Both the position numbers and the translations under genes were made by a program. DNA of 64,000 bases, taken from the NCBI GenBank assembly GCA_965223955.1, contig OZ245029.1, forward strand, positions 2,356,001 to 2,420,000, written 5' to 3'. The notes below the pieces were generated by a model, which did no database searches, was not told where the DNA came from, and saw only the letters and a list, made by a program, of their open reading frames with translations. Positions 8,837 through 18,151 of the stretch are shown here, piece after piece (the stretch's first letter is position 1; every line of letters starts with the position of its first letter). Source of the stretch: Bin75 sp965223955. Lineage in GTDB: Bacteria > Nitrospirota > Nitrospiria > Nitrospirales > UBA8639.

Positions 8837-8849
8837 GGGAAGGGGGAAA

Positions 8850-9779
8850 TTAAGACTCGGCCGGCGTTGCGCTCACGTGCACGTTCGACAATTCCTCCAA
8901 CGCAACCATCAAGGCATGCGTGCCGGAGCGTCCATGCCCATGAGCCTGAACGGCAAGATAGAGTTGATGCACCAATGAAAGCCCGGGCAGGACAAGCCCC
9001 ATGCGTTTGGCTTCTTCCAAGGCGATGCCCATGTCCTTCACAAAATGTTCGACGAAGAACCCGGGAGCGAAATTGCGCGCCAGTATTCGAGGAGCCAGGT
9101 TGTCCAACGCCCAACACGCCGCGGCACCGCCTCTGATGGATTGCAACATGGTTTCCAAATTCAACCCCGCGCGATACCCATACAGTAACGATTCACACAC
9201 CCCGATCATCGTTCCGGCAATCGTGATCTGATTGCAGAGCTTGGCGTGCTGGCCGGCGCCCGTCGCACCCTGATGGACAATGGTTTTACCCAACGACTCG
9301 AAAAGCGGCCGGATGGTTTCCACGATGCCGGTTTCTCCGCCCACCATAATGGACAACGACGCGTTCCGTGCCCCGACGTCCCCACCCGAAACCGGAGCAT
9401 CCAGGAACTGCGCGCCACGAGCCTTGACGGCTTCGGCTATCGTTCCGGCCAGACTCGGAGGAGCGGTCGTCATGTCCACGAACACCATTCCCGCTCGTGC
9501 CTGATGAACGAGGCCTGCGTCGCCTAAATACACGTCGGACACGTCCTGGGGGAACCCGACCATCGTGAAGACCACGTCGGACTCATCGGCCACTTGTGCC
9601 GGCGACTCCGCCCATCGCGCCCCTCGTTGAAGCAGTCCCTCGGCTTTGAACCGCGTTCGTGAAAAGACCGTTATCGCATGGCCCTTGGCCAGGAGGTGCC
9701 CTGCCATGGCCGTTCCCATGACACCCGTCCCGATCCATCCGAGACGAAGCGGAGAAGGAAGTGTGAATGGTCCGGACAT
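8850..9779 (-). CDS. NAD(P)-dependent beta-hydroxyacid dehydrogenase (3-hydroxyisobutyrate dehydrogenase family)
   Basis: 309 residues. The Rossmann nucleotide-binding motif GWIGTGVMGTAMAGHLLAKG is at about 14-33. The substrate-binding signature DAPVSGGDVGARNASL and the catalytic Lys in GAGQHAKLCNQ follow in the expected order and spacing. Family members reduce or oxidise 3-hydroxyisobutyrate, tartronate semialdehyde, glyoxylate or succinic semialdehyde. Which one applies cannot be read here. It is 10 bases downstream of the agmatine deiminase gene, and the cluster of four minus-strand genes (11866 to 7085) is tightly packed, suggesting one operon. A link to polyamine breakdown is conceivable but unproven. 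Confidence 0.88.
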   Translation of the reverse strand: MSGPFTLPSPLRLGWIGTGVMGTAMAGHLLAKGHAITVFSRTRFKAEGLLQRGARWAESPAQVADESDVVFTMVGFPQDVSDVYLGDAGLVHQARAGMVFVDMTTAPPSLAGTIAEAVKARGAQFLDAPVSGGDVGARNASLSIMVGGETGIVETIRPLFESLGKTIVHQGATGAGQHAKLCNQITIAGTMIGVCESLLYGYRAGLNLETMLQSIRGGAAACWALDNLAPRILARNFAPGFFVEHFVKDMGIALEEAKRMGLVLPGLSLVHQLYLAVQAHGHGRSGTHALMVALEELSNVHVSATPAES

Positions 9780-9789
9780 GGAGTAAGGT

Positions 9790-10938
9790 TTACCCGGTGG
9801 ATAAGGCGGGTTGTTGTTGGGTCAGACAATGCAACGTCCCGAACCCCCACGCAAGATCGACCGCGTGGATCCCGATAACCGGGCGGTCCTGAAACAATTC
9901 ACTCAAAATGCCCAGGGCTATCCGATCATTGGGATCATTAAACGTCGGGACCAGGACCGCCGCATTCGCAATATAAAAATTGGCGTAGCTCGCCGGAAGC
10001 CGCCAGCCACCAAAGTATAATGGGGCCGGCATGGGCAATGGAACCACCTCGATTTTTGTTCCATTCTCCAGCGTCGCGTTTTCCAAACGCTCCCGATTTT
10101 CAGCCAACACGTGATAATTGGCGTCACCGCTGTTTCGTTCCTGACACAATACCACGGTCGTCGGATTCACGAAGCGACACACGTCATCCACGTGCCCATG
10201 GGTATCGTCCCCGGCAATGCCTTTGTTCAACCAGACGACGTTGGTGACGCCCAGGGATTCTCGTAACACCGACTCATAGTCCGCAGACAGAAATCCCGGA
10301 TTGCGGACCTGGACAGCACGATCGAGCAAACATTCTTCGGTGGTCAACCCGGTCCCCACCCCGTTCACGTCAATGCTGCCCCCTTCCAGGACCACCTTAT
10401 GCCCTTTGTGAATGACGGGGAAGAAACGGCATGCCAACCGGGAAGCCAGTTTCACCGGAACCCGATTGTCGTTTTTGCAATCGGCGTAGCGGGCCCAAGC
10501 GGTAAATCGGAAACGTGCGATAGCCACTTCCGAAGTCGGTCGATCCCGCGTCACGAAAATCGGACCGAAGTCACGAGTCCACCCACGATCCGTGGCAATC
10601 CCAAAAAACTCGATGGCGGAAAGATCGGCTCCGGCCCGTGTCAACACGCTCCGCGCACGATCTTCATGCGCCCGGGACTGAACGAGAATACGGACCCGTT
10701 CCCCATCAGCCAACTTCCGAACGATCTCTCCATAGACCCAATAAATGGCGGCCAGTTTCCCGGGCCAATCAGAGGCATTATGGGGCCATCCCAGCCAGGT
10801 TGCCTCATGCGGCTCCCATTCCGCGGGCATGCGAAACCCTGATTGAGCAGGAGTGGATGCGTGATGCGATGCCTGCTTCATGGAAGGGAGAGGACCACGG
10901 GGCAAGACGTCCGGGATCTGCTTTCTAGCACTCGCCAT
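9790..10938 (-). CDS. aguA: Agmatine deiminase
   Basis: About 382 residues. It hydrolyses agmatine to N-carbamoylputrescine and ammonia. Porphyromonas-type peptidylarginine deiminase motifs are present: PAEWEPHEATWLGWPHN near the start, TRDFGPIFV, LEGGSIDVNGVGT, GHVDDVCRFV, and the nucleophile Cys in FGTLHCLTQQQPA near the C-terminus. I use the ATG at 10936-10938, which overlaps the end of the upstream amidase gene. A longer frame to 11031 and an ATG at 10879-10881 (MKQASHH) are alternatives; no good Shine-Dalgarno decides. With its neighbour it forms a complete two-step route from agmatine to putrescine. Confidence 0.93.
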   Translation of the reverse strand: MASARKQIPDVLPRGPLPSMKQASHHASTPAQSGFRMPAEWEPHEATWLGWPHNASDWPGKLAAIYWVYGEIVRKLADGERVRILVQSRAHEDRARSVLTRAGADLSAIEFFGIATDRGWTRDFGPIFVTRDRPTSEVAIARFRFTAWARYADCKNDNRVPVKLASRLACRFFPVIHKGHKVVLEGGSIDVNGVGTGLTTEECLLDRAVQVRNPGFLSADYESVLRESLGVTNVVWLNKGIAGDDTHGHVDDVCRFVNPTTVVLCQERNSGDANYHVLAENRERLENATLENGTKIEVVPLPMPAPLYFGGWRLPASYANFYIANAAVLVPTFNDPNDRIALGILSELFQDRPVIGIHAVDLAWGFGTLHCLTQQQPALSTG

Positions 10939-11866
10939 CGTCGCTCTGGTCAAAGAACCGCTTCGTGAGACCGCCATACGCATCGACTCGACGATCCCGG
11001 AGAAAAGGCCAATTGCGCCGGACTTCCTCAACCCGGCTCACGTTCACTTCGGCAAGGACAATCTCTTCTTTATCCATCGACGCTTCGGCCAGGACCGTGC
11101 CGAATGGGTCGCACATGAACGAACTCCCCCAAAATTCGATGCCGTCTCCACCCGTATCGGGTTTCTCATGGCCCACCCGATTCACGGCGGCCACAAACAC
11201 GCCGTTCGCAATCGCGTGACTGCGTTGAATGGTCTGCCAGGCACTTCGTTGCGACTCACCTTCCTGTGCTTTTTCCGACGGATGCCACCCGATTGCGGTT
11301 GGATAGAACAACATCTCGGCGCCCTGAAGCGTCGCGAGTCGAGCGGCTTCAGGATACCATTGGTCCCAACAGATGAGGGTGCCGATTTTGCCCGCACTCG
11401 TTTGAATCGCCTGAAAACCTCTATCTCCCGGAGTGAAATAAAACTTCTCGTAGTAGGCCGGATCGTCGGGAACGTGCATCTTGCGGTAGAGACCGGCAAT
11501 GGATCCGTCGCTGTCCACCACAACCACCGAGTTGTGATACATCCCAGCCGTCCGTCGTTCAAAAACCGGAACAATAATCACCACGTTGTGCTTGCCCGCA
11601 AGCTTGCCCAACGCTTCAGTCGAGGGTCCGGGCACCGGCTCGGCCAAATCAAACAACGCCGGATCTTCCTTTTGACAAAAATATTGCGAACGAAACAGCT
11701 CCGGCAGACAGATGACCTTGGCCCCACGCCGTGAGGCCTCCTCAACTTTTGCAAGGGCAGAGCCGAGGTTCTCGTGGAGCACAGCCCCACAAGACATCTG
11801 GACCAAGGCTATCGTCAGATTGTTTCCCGGATTCATGAGAGAGGAGCCTACCGAAACCTCCGCCAT
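10925..11866 (-). CDS. aguB: N-carbamoylputrescine amidohydrolase
   Basis: 313-residue nitrilase-superfamily enzyme. It hydrolyses N-carbamoylputrescine to putrescine, CO2 and ammonia. The catalytic triad is visible: Glu in CLPELFRSQYF, Lys in RKMHVPDDPAYYEKFYF, and Cys in LICWDQWYPEAARL. The AYYEKFYFTPGD segment is typical of the carbamoylputrescine subgroup. Start at 11866 with AGAGGAA upstream; an internal Met at 11836 is possible. The 3' end overlaps the agmatine deiminase start by 14 bases, so the pair is coupled. Confidence 0.93.
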   Translation of the reverse strand: MAEVSVGSSLMNPGNNLTIALVQMSCGAVLHENLGSALAKVEEASRRGAKVICLPELFRSQYFCQKEDPALFDLAEPVPGPSTEALGKLAGKHNVVIIVPVFERRTAGMYHNSVVVVDSDGSIAGLYRKMHVPDDPAYYEKFYFTPGDRGFQAIQTSAGKIGTLICWDQWYPEAARLATLQGAEMLFYPTAIGWHPSEKAQEGESQRSAWQTIQRSHAIANGVFVAAVNRVGHEKPDTGGDGIEFWGSSFMCDPFGTVLAEASMDKEEIVLAEVNVSRVEEVRRNWPFLRDRRVDAYGGLTKRFFDQSDDGEC

Positions 11867-11980
11867 CCTACAACGTTCCTCTGCGGTGCTTGATATGTCA
11901 TAAAGGGAGGACGCTCACAGAAAATATCCTCCTGTCCCGTTTTCTTGTGAATTATCTCAGCTTTCAAAAACACTGGCAGA

Positions 11981-14900
11981 CTAAAATTCTCGCTCTTCCT
12001 GAATTCTTGCAGCCTCAATTCGACCATTTAAATAGTCGATATATTTTCCCAGCCACAATTGGACCTTCACCGAAGAAAATTCTTTCAACCATTGCCTTGC
12101 GGCATCACGTTTTCCTGCCAGGTAATCACTTTCAGGTCCCCACCATACGCCCACATGAAAATACAGAAACAAATTGCTTGCCATGCGATCATCATCACAA
12201 AATTCTTCGATAAATAAACACGTCAGCCTGCCACCCGTTGCCTGATCCAATGTTTTGGGCAAGATCTCCAGAATCAACCCTTGTCGCTGCTCCGGATCTT
12301 CTTTGATCCATCTCAATACCTCTTCCGCCGGCAGGTAATTGGCTGCACATGGTTTCGGCGTGTCTTCTGATCTGATATCAGTAAGCCAGTGAATCACTGT
12401 ACGACGGTTCTCTGGTTTTAATATCAGGATCTCCGATATGATTTCCCATGCTTCAAGTGGATGATCCAGCACGATCTTATCCGCGATTTCCGCAATATAA
12501 CCTGAGGCACCATGATGGGAAATCCATCTCATATTTCTCAACATCTCGTTCAGTAACTCCACGCTTCGTGTCGGGTGTTTTTTTATGAATCCTTTCGCTA
12601 TCTCATTCCAGTAATACATAGGCATGATGTCGTCAGTCTCGGAAAGCATAGTGAGAACTTCAAAAACTAAATCTTCAGGAAAATCATCAGAGGAGCCTTG
12701 GGCAAAGTAATAATCATAGACAAACCGTCTGGAGATATTAACCGAAGTCTGGTCAGGACGTCGCAGCAGTGTGGCAATGATCTCCTGAAACAGATGATCT
12801 GATATCGTGTCTTTGTCTTGTTTGAATACAAATCCGGCAAAAGCCGTTGAATCAAGTTTCCCTTCCTTTAACAGGATTAACATGTCGCGTAACAGCGATT
12901 CGGTGAAACCTGAAGGCCCGATACAAGCAATGGCAATTTTCCGGGTCACGTGATTATGCAACAAAGAGTGTAATAACGTTTCCCAACGCTTTTCGTCCTG
13001 ATTACGCAGACCACCAAAATACCCACTCACGAAGAACCCATTGATATCGGTATTCCCCGATTCGATATGTTTCAATAGTTCCTCATCAAATTTTAATTCC
13101 GCCAGTTTCCCGCATTCCATACCCAACTCCGGCAGTCGATACCCGGAAGTTCTGATCAGCTTTGGCAGGTGTTCTGAAAATGTGGTCAAATCTCTCATGT
13201 ATTCCCCGGCCAAGGCCCGCACTCGTTTGCCGGACAGTTCTGATTCCTTACGTTCTCCTCCATCAAACAAATGACCCTCTTGCCAAGTGCTATACAGGAC
13301 GTAACGCTCGGTTCGCTCCCACAGTGACGTACCCGTCAACACCTTATCCAGTTGCCGGATTCTGCCAAGTATTGTGTTGGTATTATCCGAGTCAGCACTG
13401 TTCCGCCAAAGTGCCCGAATGACAAACCGGATGAGCGATTTTCGATTGATCTCCTTATCCTCAGCAAGTTGAAACAGGATATCCATGACTTCACCGGCCA
13501 TCTCTTCGATTCGCATAAAATGCACAAAATCCTGGGCAGCGGTGACGAATACTTCAGCAACCCGATTCCGATCGACTGTATTAAACCCTTTCATTTCAAC
13601 GCGCAGGAAGCGTAATGCCTCGCGCCAATAATCAAATACCTCACCGTATGTCTTCGGACGCCAGAATTCGATAGGTGGTTTTAATCCCTGATATTCGGCA
13701 CCGACTGTTCTGGGATTATCCTCGGTTTTCAGCCATTGTTGACACATTTCCAATCCAAGGGCGCGGCGACTGGCTTCATTGCTCATGACTAGGTCTTTCA
13801 GAATAGGAAGACGTTTGGACGGTGCCGCCTGGGTCGTTGTCGTCCACCCCAGCCCCACATTGAATAGACTGAGTAAGAGCCCTTTGGAATTGTTCGAATA
13901 TCCTGCATTCTCTGCCAGCGCCATCGGTATTAAAACGTTTACCGCGCGCGTAAAGTACTCATCCTGTGCGACTATTTTTTCCAAGGCCCACACAATATCC
14001 TGGCGACCCGTATGCCACGCATAAAGTTGTTCATGCGACCATGTTTTGACGGTTCTTTCCAGTAATGCCAGTGTACCCGCTGGATCTGCCTCTGACAGGT
14101 AGTTCAAAAATCGCAAACCGGTTTCCGATACCAGAAAATCGTGGTCGGAGAAGGGGCCTGTCGTGGATAATATGTTTTTTACCACGTCCTGCGCCGGACG
14201 TGCCCCATGTGCATAAATAAACAATTGTAAAAACCAGTGTTTCATGCCGAGTGGGATTCGTTCCATGAATGCCTGAAATGGAAATCCGTGGCCGTGGTTT
14301 TTCCAAAAATCCACCCATAGATGGACGTGCAAGGCCTTTGGCACGATAAATAACGTATGGCTACCCTGTAATATCCGTTTATCCCGGTAGTGTTGAACAA
14401 TCGTTTGAAATCTTCCCCAGGTCATGGTCTGGTCGGCTTCTTTGACAAGACTACATATAAATTCGCCCTCATTACTGACCGGCGATTCAAAGCCGAAGCG
14501 GTGAAACAGGGCTATATGGCGTAAGACAATCCGGTGTTGCTCTGCCTCACGGCTGTCCATTTCTTTATGTCCGATGATATAACGATCCCAGATAGGAACG
14601 TCGGCAGGGGATCTCAGGACGTGGTCGGGATTGCTTTTCAGATTTTCGCCAACGAGATGAGCGACGCGTGGGGAGCCGCTACACCATCCTGCCCAATTAT
14701 GCAGATCGGCATTTTGTTGAAGATAGCCGAACAGGATGTTTTTGATTTGCTCGTCTGCAAGTGATGGGCAGTGATACGTCCGCATGGCGCTATCGTAGGT
14801 TTCGTCCGGACCATGATCGATCGTGATTAATTTAATCTCCTTGCGAACCTTCAATACCTTCCAGATGGAAGCTCTGTCACGATCATCACAGTCATCGATT

Positions 14901-16060
14901 ACTAACGTGACGGAATATCGGTCAGATTTGAGCAATTCTTTAAACAACTTACTTTTTTGGAATTCTTCCCCGCTTGGCACATAGACTATCGAGGGTGCGA
15001 TATCATCGTCAGACACCGATTCAAGTACGAGACGGGTTTTTCCGATACCCGGTTCACCGATGAGGCGGATGTGTTGAACGGCGTTTTCCTGGAGAGCCGC
15101 TCTTATTTCCTTGATGAATTTCTCCTGTTCATTGCCGAGTTGCAGCGCAACCCGCATTTGGGCGTCATCTTTCCACTCCTCAAAGGACTTAAAACCGCTG
15201 TCGTCAAGACCAATCAGATCAAGGCAAAGAGAAGGATATTTGTCCAATTCACCGGCTATCTGACCTTGCCCGTACACGGCGACCTTTGGGTCGGCATAAC
15301 CACAGCTTCGAAACAAGTCTTTCAAGTGAGTGACTGCATCATCGTGCTGATAAGGCAGCAAATCATGGCCCAACGTGACGAGGGCATACGTTCCGTTCTG
15401 CTCAAGACAGGTTTTTACTGCATTACCCAAGCGTTTCCTTGATTTACCGAATAATTCTTTTTTCAAGGCGCCGGGTTGCCAGGCTTTGAATCCTGATCCT
15501 GTTTTGATCTGATAATAGGTGCTGCCTTTGGCTAATAAGGCATTGGACTTCGGTGAATTGTCCACCTTTGCATCAATACCGCCGTCCGGTGCGTTACTAT
15601 TTGATGACAACACCACGTCCTTGGGGCTAAGCCCGTTGGCGATGGCTTCACATCGTAATAACCTGAGGAACAGGCTGGTGCCTTGCGTCGAGTCCAACTG
15701 GCCCAGTTCGCTCGGGTGAGGGGCAAATGTCGAGGGTACGGTAGTAAGACGCCGATTTATTGAGCTTGGCCTTGGCAGGATCTGCACGGGTTGTACATTC
15801 ACGTTTACGCGCAGACCGGCTTTTGGGGCCAGAGCCACAAGGGCATCAAGACTGAATTTATCGACTCGGCCCTTGAGCAAATCGTTCAGGCGCGGCTGGG
15901 TAATACCAAGTACTTCAGCTTTTTCGGCCTGTGTGCCGGTACGCTGTTGGATGTGCTCCCGTAAGACCGTCATCAGCGAAGCCCGTTCCCTGGTATCAAC
16001 GGACGATTCAAGTCTGGTTCCGGCGGAGCGTTGCTTCTTTACGGTTGTCTTTTTTTCCAT
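11981..16060 (-). CDS. XRE regulator - Mrr-like nuclease - STAND NTPase fusion (Avs-like defence protein)
   Basis: 1359 residues in one uninterrupted frame. Residues about 25-90 are a HigA-like XRE helix-turn-helix (TQAEKAEVLGITQPRLNDLL). Residues about 120-270 resemble an Mrr/PD-(D/E)xK nuclease, with GGIDAKVD (160-167) followed by YYQIKTGSG (183-191), a Q-x-K form of the second metal-site motif. A STAND P-loop ATPase follows: Walker A GEPGIGKT (335-342), Walker B VTLVIDDCDD (384-393). The remaining 900 residues are helical and Leu/Trp-rich without obvious short repeats, as in STAND sensor regions. By analogy with Avs proteins the C-terminus would recognise a phage component and the nuclease would execute the response; this is inferred. 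The fused HTH suggests autoregulation through the inverted repeat at 16068-16091. Confidence 0.75.
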   Translation of the reverse strand: MEKKTTVKKQRSAGTRLESSVDTRERASLMTVLREHIQQRTGTQAEKAEVLGITQPRLNDLLKGRVDKFSLDALVALAPKAGLRVNVNVQPVQILPRPSSINRRLTTVPSTFAPHPSELGQLDSTQGTSLFLRLLRCEAIANGLSPKDVVLSSNSNAPDGGIDAKVDNSPKSNALLAKGSTYYQIKTGSGFKAWQPGALKKELFGKSRKRLGNAVKTCLEQNGTYALVTLGHDLLPYQHDDAVTHLKDLFRSCGYADPKVAVYGQGQIAGELDKYPSLCLDLIGLDDSGFKSFEEWKDDAQMRVALQLGNEQEKFIKEIRAALQENAVQHIRLIGEPGIGKTRLVLESVSDDDIAPSIVYVPSGEEFQKSKLFKELLKSDRYSVTLVIDDCDDRDRASIWKVLKVRKEIKLITIDHGPDETYDSAMRTYHCPSLADEQIKNILFGYLQQNADLHNWAGWCSGSPRVAHLVGENLKSNPDHVLRSPADVPIWDRYIIGHKEMDSREAEQHRIVLRHIALFHRFGFESPVSNEGEFICSLVKEADQTMTWGRFQTIVQHYRDKRILQGSHTLFIVPKALHVHLWVDFWKNHGHGFPFQAFMERIPLGMKHWFLQLFIYAHGARPAQDVVKNILSTTGPFSDHDFLVSETGLRFLNYLSEADPAGTLALLERTVKTWSHEQLYAWHTGRQDIVWALEKIVAQDEYFTRAVNVLIPMALAENAGYSNNSKGLLLSLFNVGLGWTTTTQAAPSKRLPILKDLVMSNEASRRALGLEMCQQWLKTEDNPRTVGAEYQGLKPPIEFWRPKTYGEVFDYWREALRFLRVEMKGFNTVDRNRVAEVFVTAAQDFVHFMRIEEMAGEVMDILFQLAEDKEINRKSLIRFVIRALWRNSADSDNTNTILGRIRQLDKVLTGTSLWERTERYVLYSTWQEGHLFDGGERKESELSGKRVRALAGEYMRDLTTFSEHLPKLIRTSGYRLPELGMECGKLAELKFDEELLKHIESGNTDINGFFVSGYFGGLRNQDEKRWETLLHSLLHNHVTRKIAIACIGPSGFTESLLRDMLILLKEGKLDSTAFAGFVFKQDKDTISDHLFQEIIATLLRRPDQTSVNISRRFVYDYYFAQGSSDDFPEDLVFEVLTMLSETDDIMPMYYWNEIAKGFIKKHPTRSVELLNEMLRNMRWISHHGASGYIAEIADKIVLDHPLEAWEIISEILILKPENRRTVIHWLTDIRSEDTPKPCAANYLPAEEVLRWIKEDPEQRQGLILEILPKTLDQATGGRLTCLFIEEFCDDDRMASNLFLYFHVGVWWGPESDYLAGKRDAARQWLKEFSSVKVQLWLGKYIDYLNGRIEAARIQEEREF

Positions 16061-16067
16061 ATCTTCA

Positions 16068-16091
16068 ATTTATATCAGCATCGATATAAAT
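16068..16091 (-). promoter_or_regulatory. Candidate operator of the XRE-STAND gene
   Basis: A perfect 9-base inverted repeat, ATTTATATC (16068-16076) and GATATAAAT (16083-16091), with a 6-base spacer. It begins 7 bases before the start codon of the XRE-containing gene. Its size and spacing suit a dimeric XRE-type regulator that represses its own gene. Confidence 0.6.
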
Positions 16092-16231
16092 ATTGCAATA
16101 AATTTCACTTGTGAAAATTGTTTATCAGCGTTTTTTGTTTTATTATACTATATCAAATATAAACAATATGTTATGCCTATAAACCACAAAAACATGAAGC
16201 TGTCCTTACATCATAATTTCACTATTTAAAA

Positions 16232-16255
16232 TATATTCAACATTTGTTGAATATA
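16232..16255 (+). promoter_or_regulatory. Candidate operator of the AbiE-like pair
   Basis: A perfect 11-base inverted repeat, TATATTCAACA (16232-16242) and TGTTGAATATA (16245-16255), with a 2-base spacer. It ends 9 bases before the ATG at 16265. AbiEi-type antitoxins are known to repress their operons by binding inverted repeats. The sequence differs from the repeat before the divergent STAND gene, so two regulators are implied. Confidence 0.65.
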
Positions 16256-16264
16256 ACTATTATA

Positions 16265-17323
16265 ATGATAAACAAAAATATAAGAATAGAAGAAGCGAGA
16301 CAGGCTATTATATCGACCTTACAGCGAATACCGGAGTTAGCTGATCTTAAAGTCGAACCGGAAAACTGGACGGAAAAACCCAGAGCCGATCTCCTTGTCT
16401 CGTTTCGAAAGCAGAACGACAGGAAAATTTTATTAGTTCAAGTCGGTTCGTCCGGCCAGCCGCGTGAGGCACGTGCTGCAGCAAACTTATTCATTGCACT
16501 TCGGTCAAAATGGTCCAGTACCCATGGTGTATTTGTCGCGCCGTATATCTCCGATGCCTCCGCAAAGATTTGTCAGGATAAGGGAATTAGTTATATCGAT
16601 TTCGTTGGCAATTGTAGGTTGGACTTCGACTCGATCTTTATGGAGATAAAGGGGAATCCCAATCGTTTTAGTAGGAAAGGTGAACTGAAATCCTTGTTCA
16701 AACCCAAAGCCGAGCGGATCCTGCGTGCCCTCTTGCATGAACCGGGACGCCAATGGTCGACAGCGGAACTCGCCGAATCAGTGAGGGTCAGCCCAGGCCA
16801 GGTTTCCAATGTTCGTAGGCTTCTCCTGGAGCGTGAGTGGATACAGGATCAAAAACGGGGCATCAAGCTGACCGAGCCCCTGCAACTGCTTGATTCCTGG
16901 CTGGCCAGCTATCAATCGAATCGGAATGCCGTGTACGAGTTTTATGACATGGGATCGGCAGGTGAGATTGAAGCAACGATCGCGACCATTTGTGATCGAA
17001 AGCAGACCAGATATGCCTTCACCGGTTTTTCAGGTGCATCGCGTTATGCTCCGTTTACAACGTACAAAACAGTTGCGGTTTACATGGATACCGTGGATGC
17101 AAACAATCTCGGAGACCTGCCTTTTAAACCCGTGACGTCCGGTGCGAACCTCAGAATTATCTCCGCCTACGACGAAGGGGTTTATTATGGAACACGCAAT
17201 ATCCGAGGGCAAACCGTCGCATCGGCCATACAGTGTTATCTCGACCTGAAAAATGAAAAAGCAAGGGGTGAAGAAGCGGCCGGGGCGTTGTTGGAACAGG
17301 CGATAAAACCGTCATGGCAGTGA
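16265..17323 (+). CDS. AbiEi-like antitoxin / transcriptional regulator (type IV TA)
   Basis: 352 residues from the ATG at 16265. A TTG at 16244 lies inside the inverted repeat, so I reject it. The N-terminal half has a nuclease-like fold pattern of the AbiEi_2 family: RADLLVSF, then ILLVQVGSSGQPREARAAAN, then APYISDASAKICQDKGISYI and DFVGNCRLDFD. The usual catalytic Lys position is Gly here, so it is probably inactive. A winged helix follows (WSTAELAESVRVSPGQVSNV), then a C-terminal domain. It overlaps the downstream nucleotidyltransferase by 10 bases. The expected role is antitoxin and autorepressor. AT-rich upstream DNA hints at acquisition by transfer. Confidence 0.78.
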   Translation: MINKNIRIEEARQAIISTLQRIPELADLKVEPENWTEKPRADLLVSFRKQNDRKILLVQVGSSGQPREARAAANLFIALRSKWSSTHGVFVAPYISDASAKICQDKGISYIDFVGNCRLDFDSIFMEIKGNPNRFSRKGELKSLFKPKAERILRALLHEPGRQWSTAELAESVRVSPGQVSNVRRLLLEREWIQDQKRGIKLTEPLQLLDSWLASYQSNRNAVYEFYDMGSAGEIEATIATICDRKQTRYAFTGFSGASRYAPFTTYKTVAVYMDTVDANNLGDLPFKPVTSGANLRIISAYDEGVYYGTRNIRGQTVASAIQCYLDLKNEKARGEEAAGALLEQAIKPSWQ

Positions 17324-18141
17324 CGAAAGACAACTATCCGGAACTAGCGGTGAAGGCGGCCGAGTCGGTACTGCTGGAACTCGTTCATATCCTCGGGGAA
17401 TATCTCGATAGCATTGTCGTCATAGGAGGCATGGTACCAAGATATCTGATCACGGAGCCGGAGGAACCTCACGTCGGGACAACTGACGTTGATCTCGCTT
17501 TGGATCATCGCCGGTTTGATGAACCTGGCTATCAAACGTTACATAAATTGCTGACTCATCACCATTATCAAGTCGATAGTAATCAGCCATTTATTTATCG
17601 ACGCGAAATCGTGAGAGATGGCAATCCCGTCATCGTCCAAGTGGATTTGCTTTCAGGTGAATACGGCGGTACAGGTAGAGATCGTAGAACGCAAACGGTA
17701 CAGGACGTGCATCCACGTAAAGCACGAGGCGCCGACCTTGCGTTTAATGAACCCGTCCGCGTCACGATAACGGGAGAGTTACCCGATGGCGCAAAAGATA
17801 CGGTGACGATTCCTGTTGCCGGCATCGTGCCTTTCATCGTGATGAAGGCCATGGCCATGCGTGACCGCCTGAAACAGAAAGATCCTTATGACGTCTATTA
17901 TTGCCTGCGATATTTCCCGGGTGGAATAGAAAAAATTGTGGGGCACGTGAAATTGCTAAAAGGGAACAAACTGGTACAAGAAGCATTGGAAATTCTCAAA
18001 GAGAAATTCGACTCTCCGGAACACGTGGGTCCTTCGCATATCGCCGAGTTTCTGGAGTTATCAGATCCGGACGAGGTGGACCGGACAAAACGGGACGCGT
18101 ACGAAAGAGTGCTCTACCTGATCGAGAATAGTAAGGAATAG
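17314..18141 (+). CDS. AbiEii-like nucleotidyltransferase toxin (type IV TA)
   Basis: 275 residues. The nucleotidyltransferase signature is IGGMVPRYLI followed by GTTDVDLALD, the hG(G/S)...DhDh pattern. The family-specific second motif is KAMAMRDRLKQKDPYDVYYC, with the conserved Lys and KDxYD. The AbiEii toxin family acts by nucleotide transfer, shown for some members on tRNA, and arrests growth after phage infection. The upstream AbiEi-like gene overlaps its start, the usual order for this type of toxin-antitoxin pair. Confidence 0.82.
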   Translation: MAVTKDNYPELAVKAAESVLLELVHILGEYLDSIVVIGGMVPRYLITEPEEPHVGTTDVDLALDHRRFDEPGYQTLHKLLTHHHYQVDSNQPFIYRREIVRDGNPVIVQVDLLSGEYGGTGRDRRTQTVQDVHPRKARGADLAFNEPVRVTITGELPDGAKDTVTIPVAGIVPFIVMKAMAMRDRLKQKDPYDVYYCLRYFPGGIEKIVGHVKLLKGNKLVQEALEILKEKFDSPEHVGPSHIAEFLELSDPDEVDRTKRDAYERVLYLIENSKE

Positions 18142-18151
18142 AATAACGCCG

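Noticed and set aside
16244..16264. TTG start for the AbiEi-like gene
   Set aside because: It lies inside the perfect inverted repeat; the ATG at 16265 just after it is the better start.
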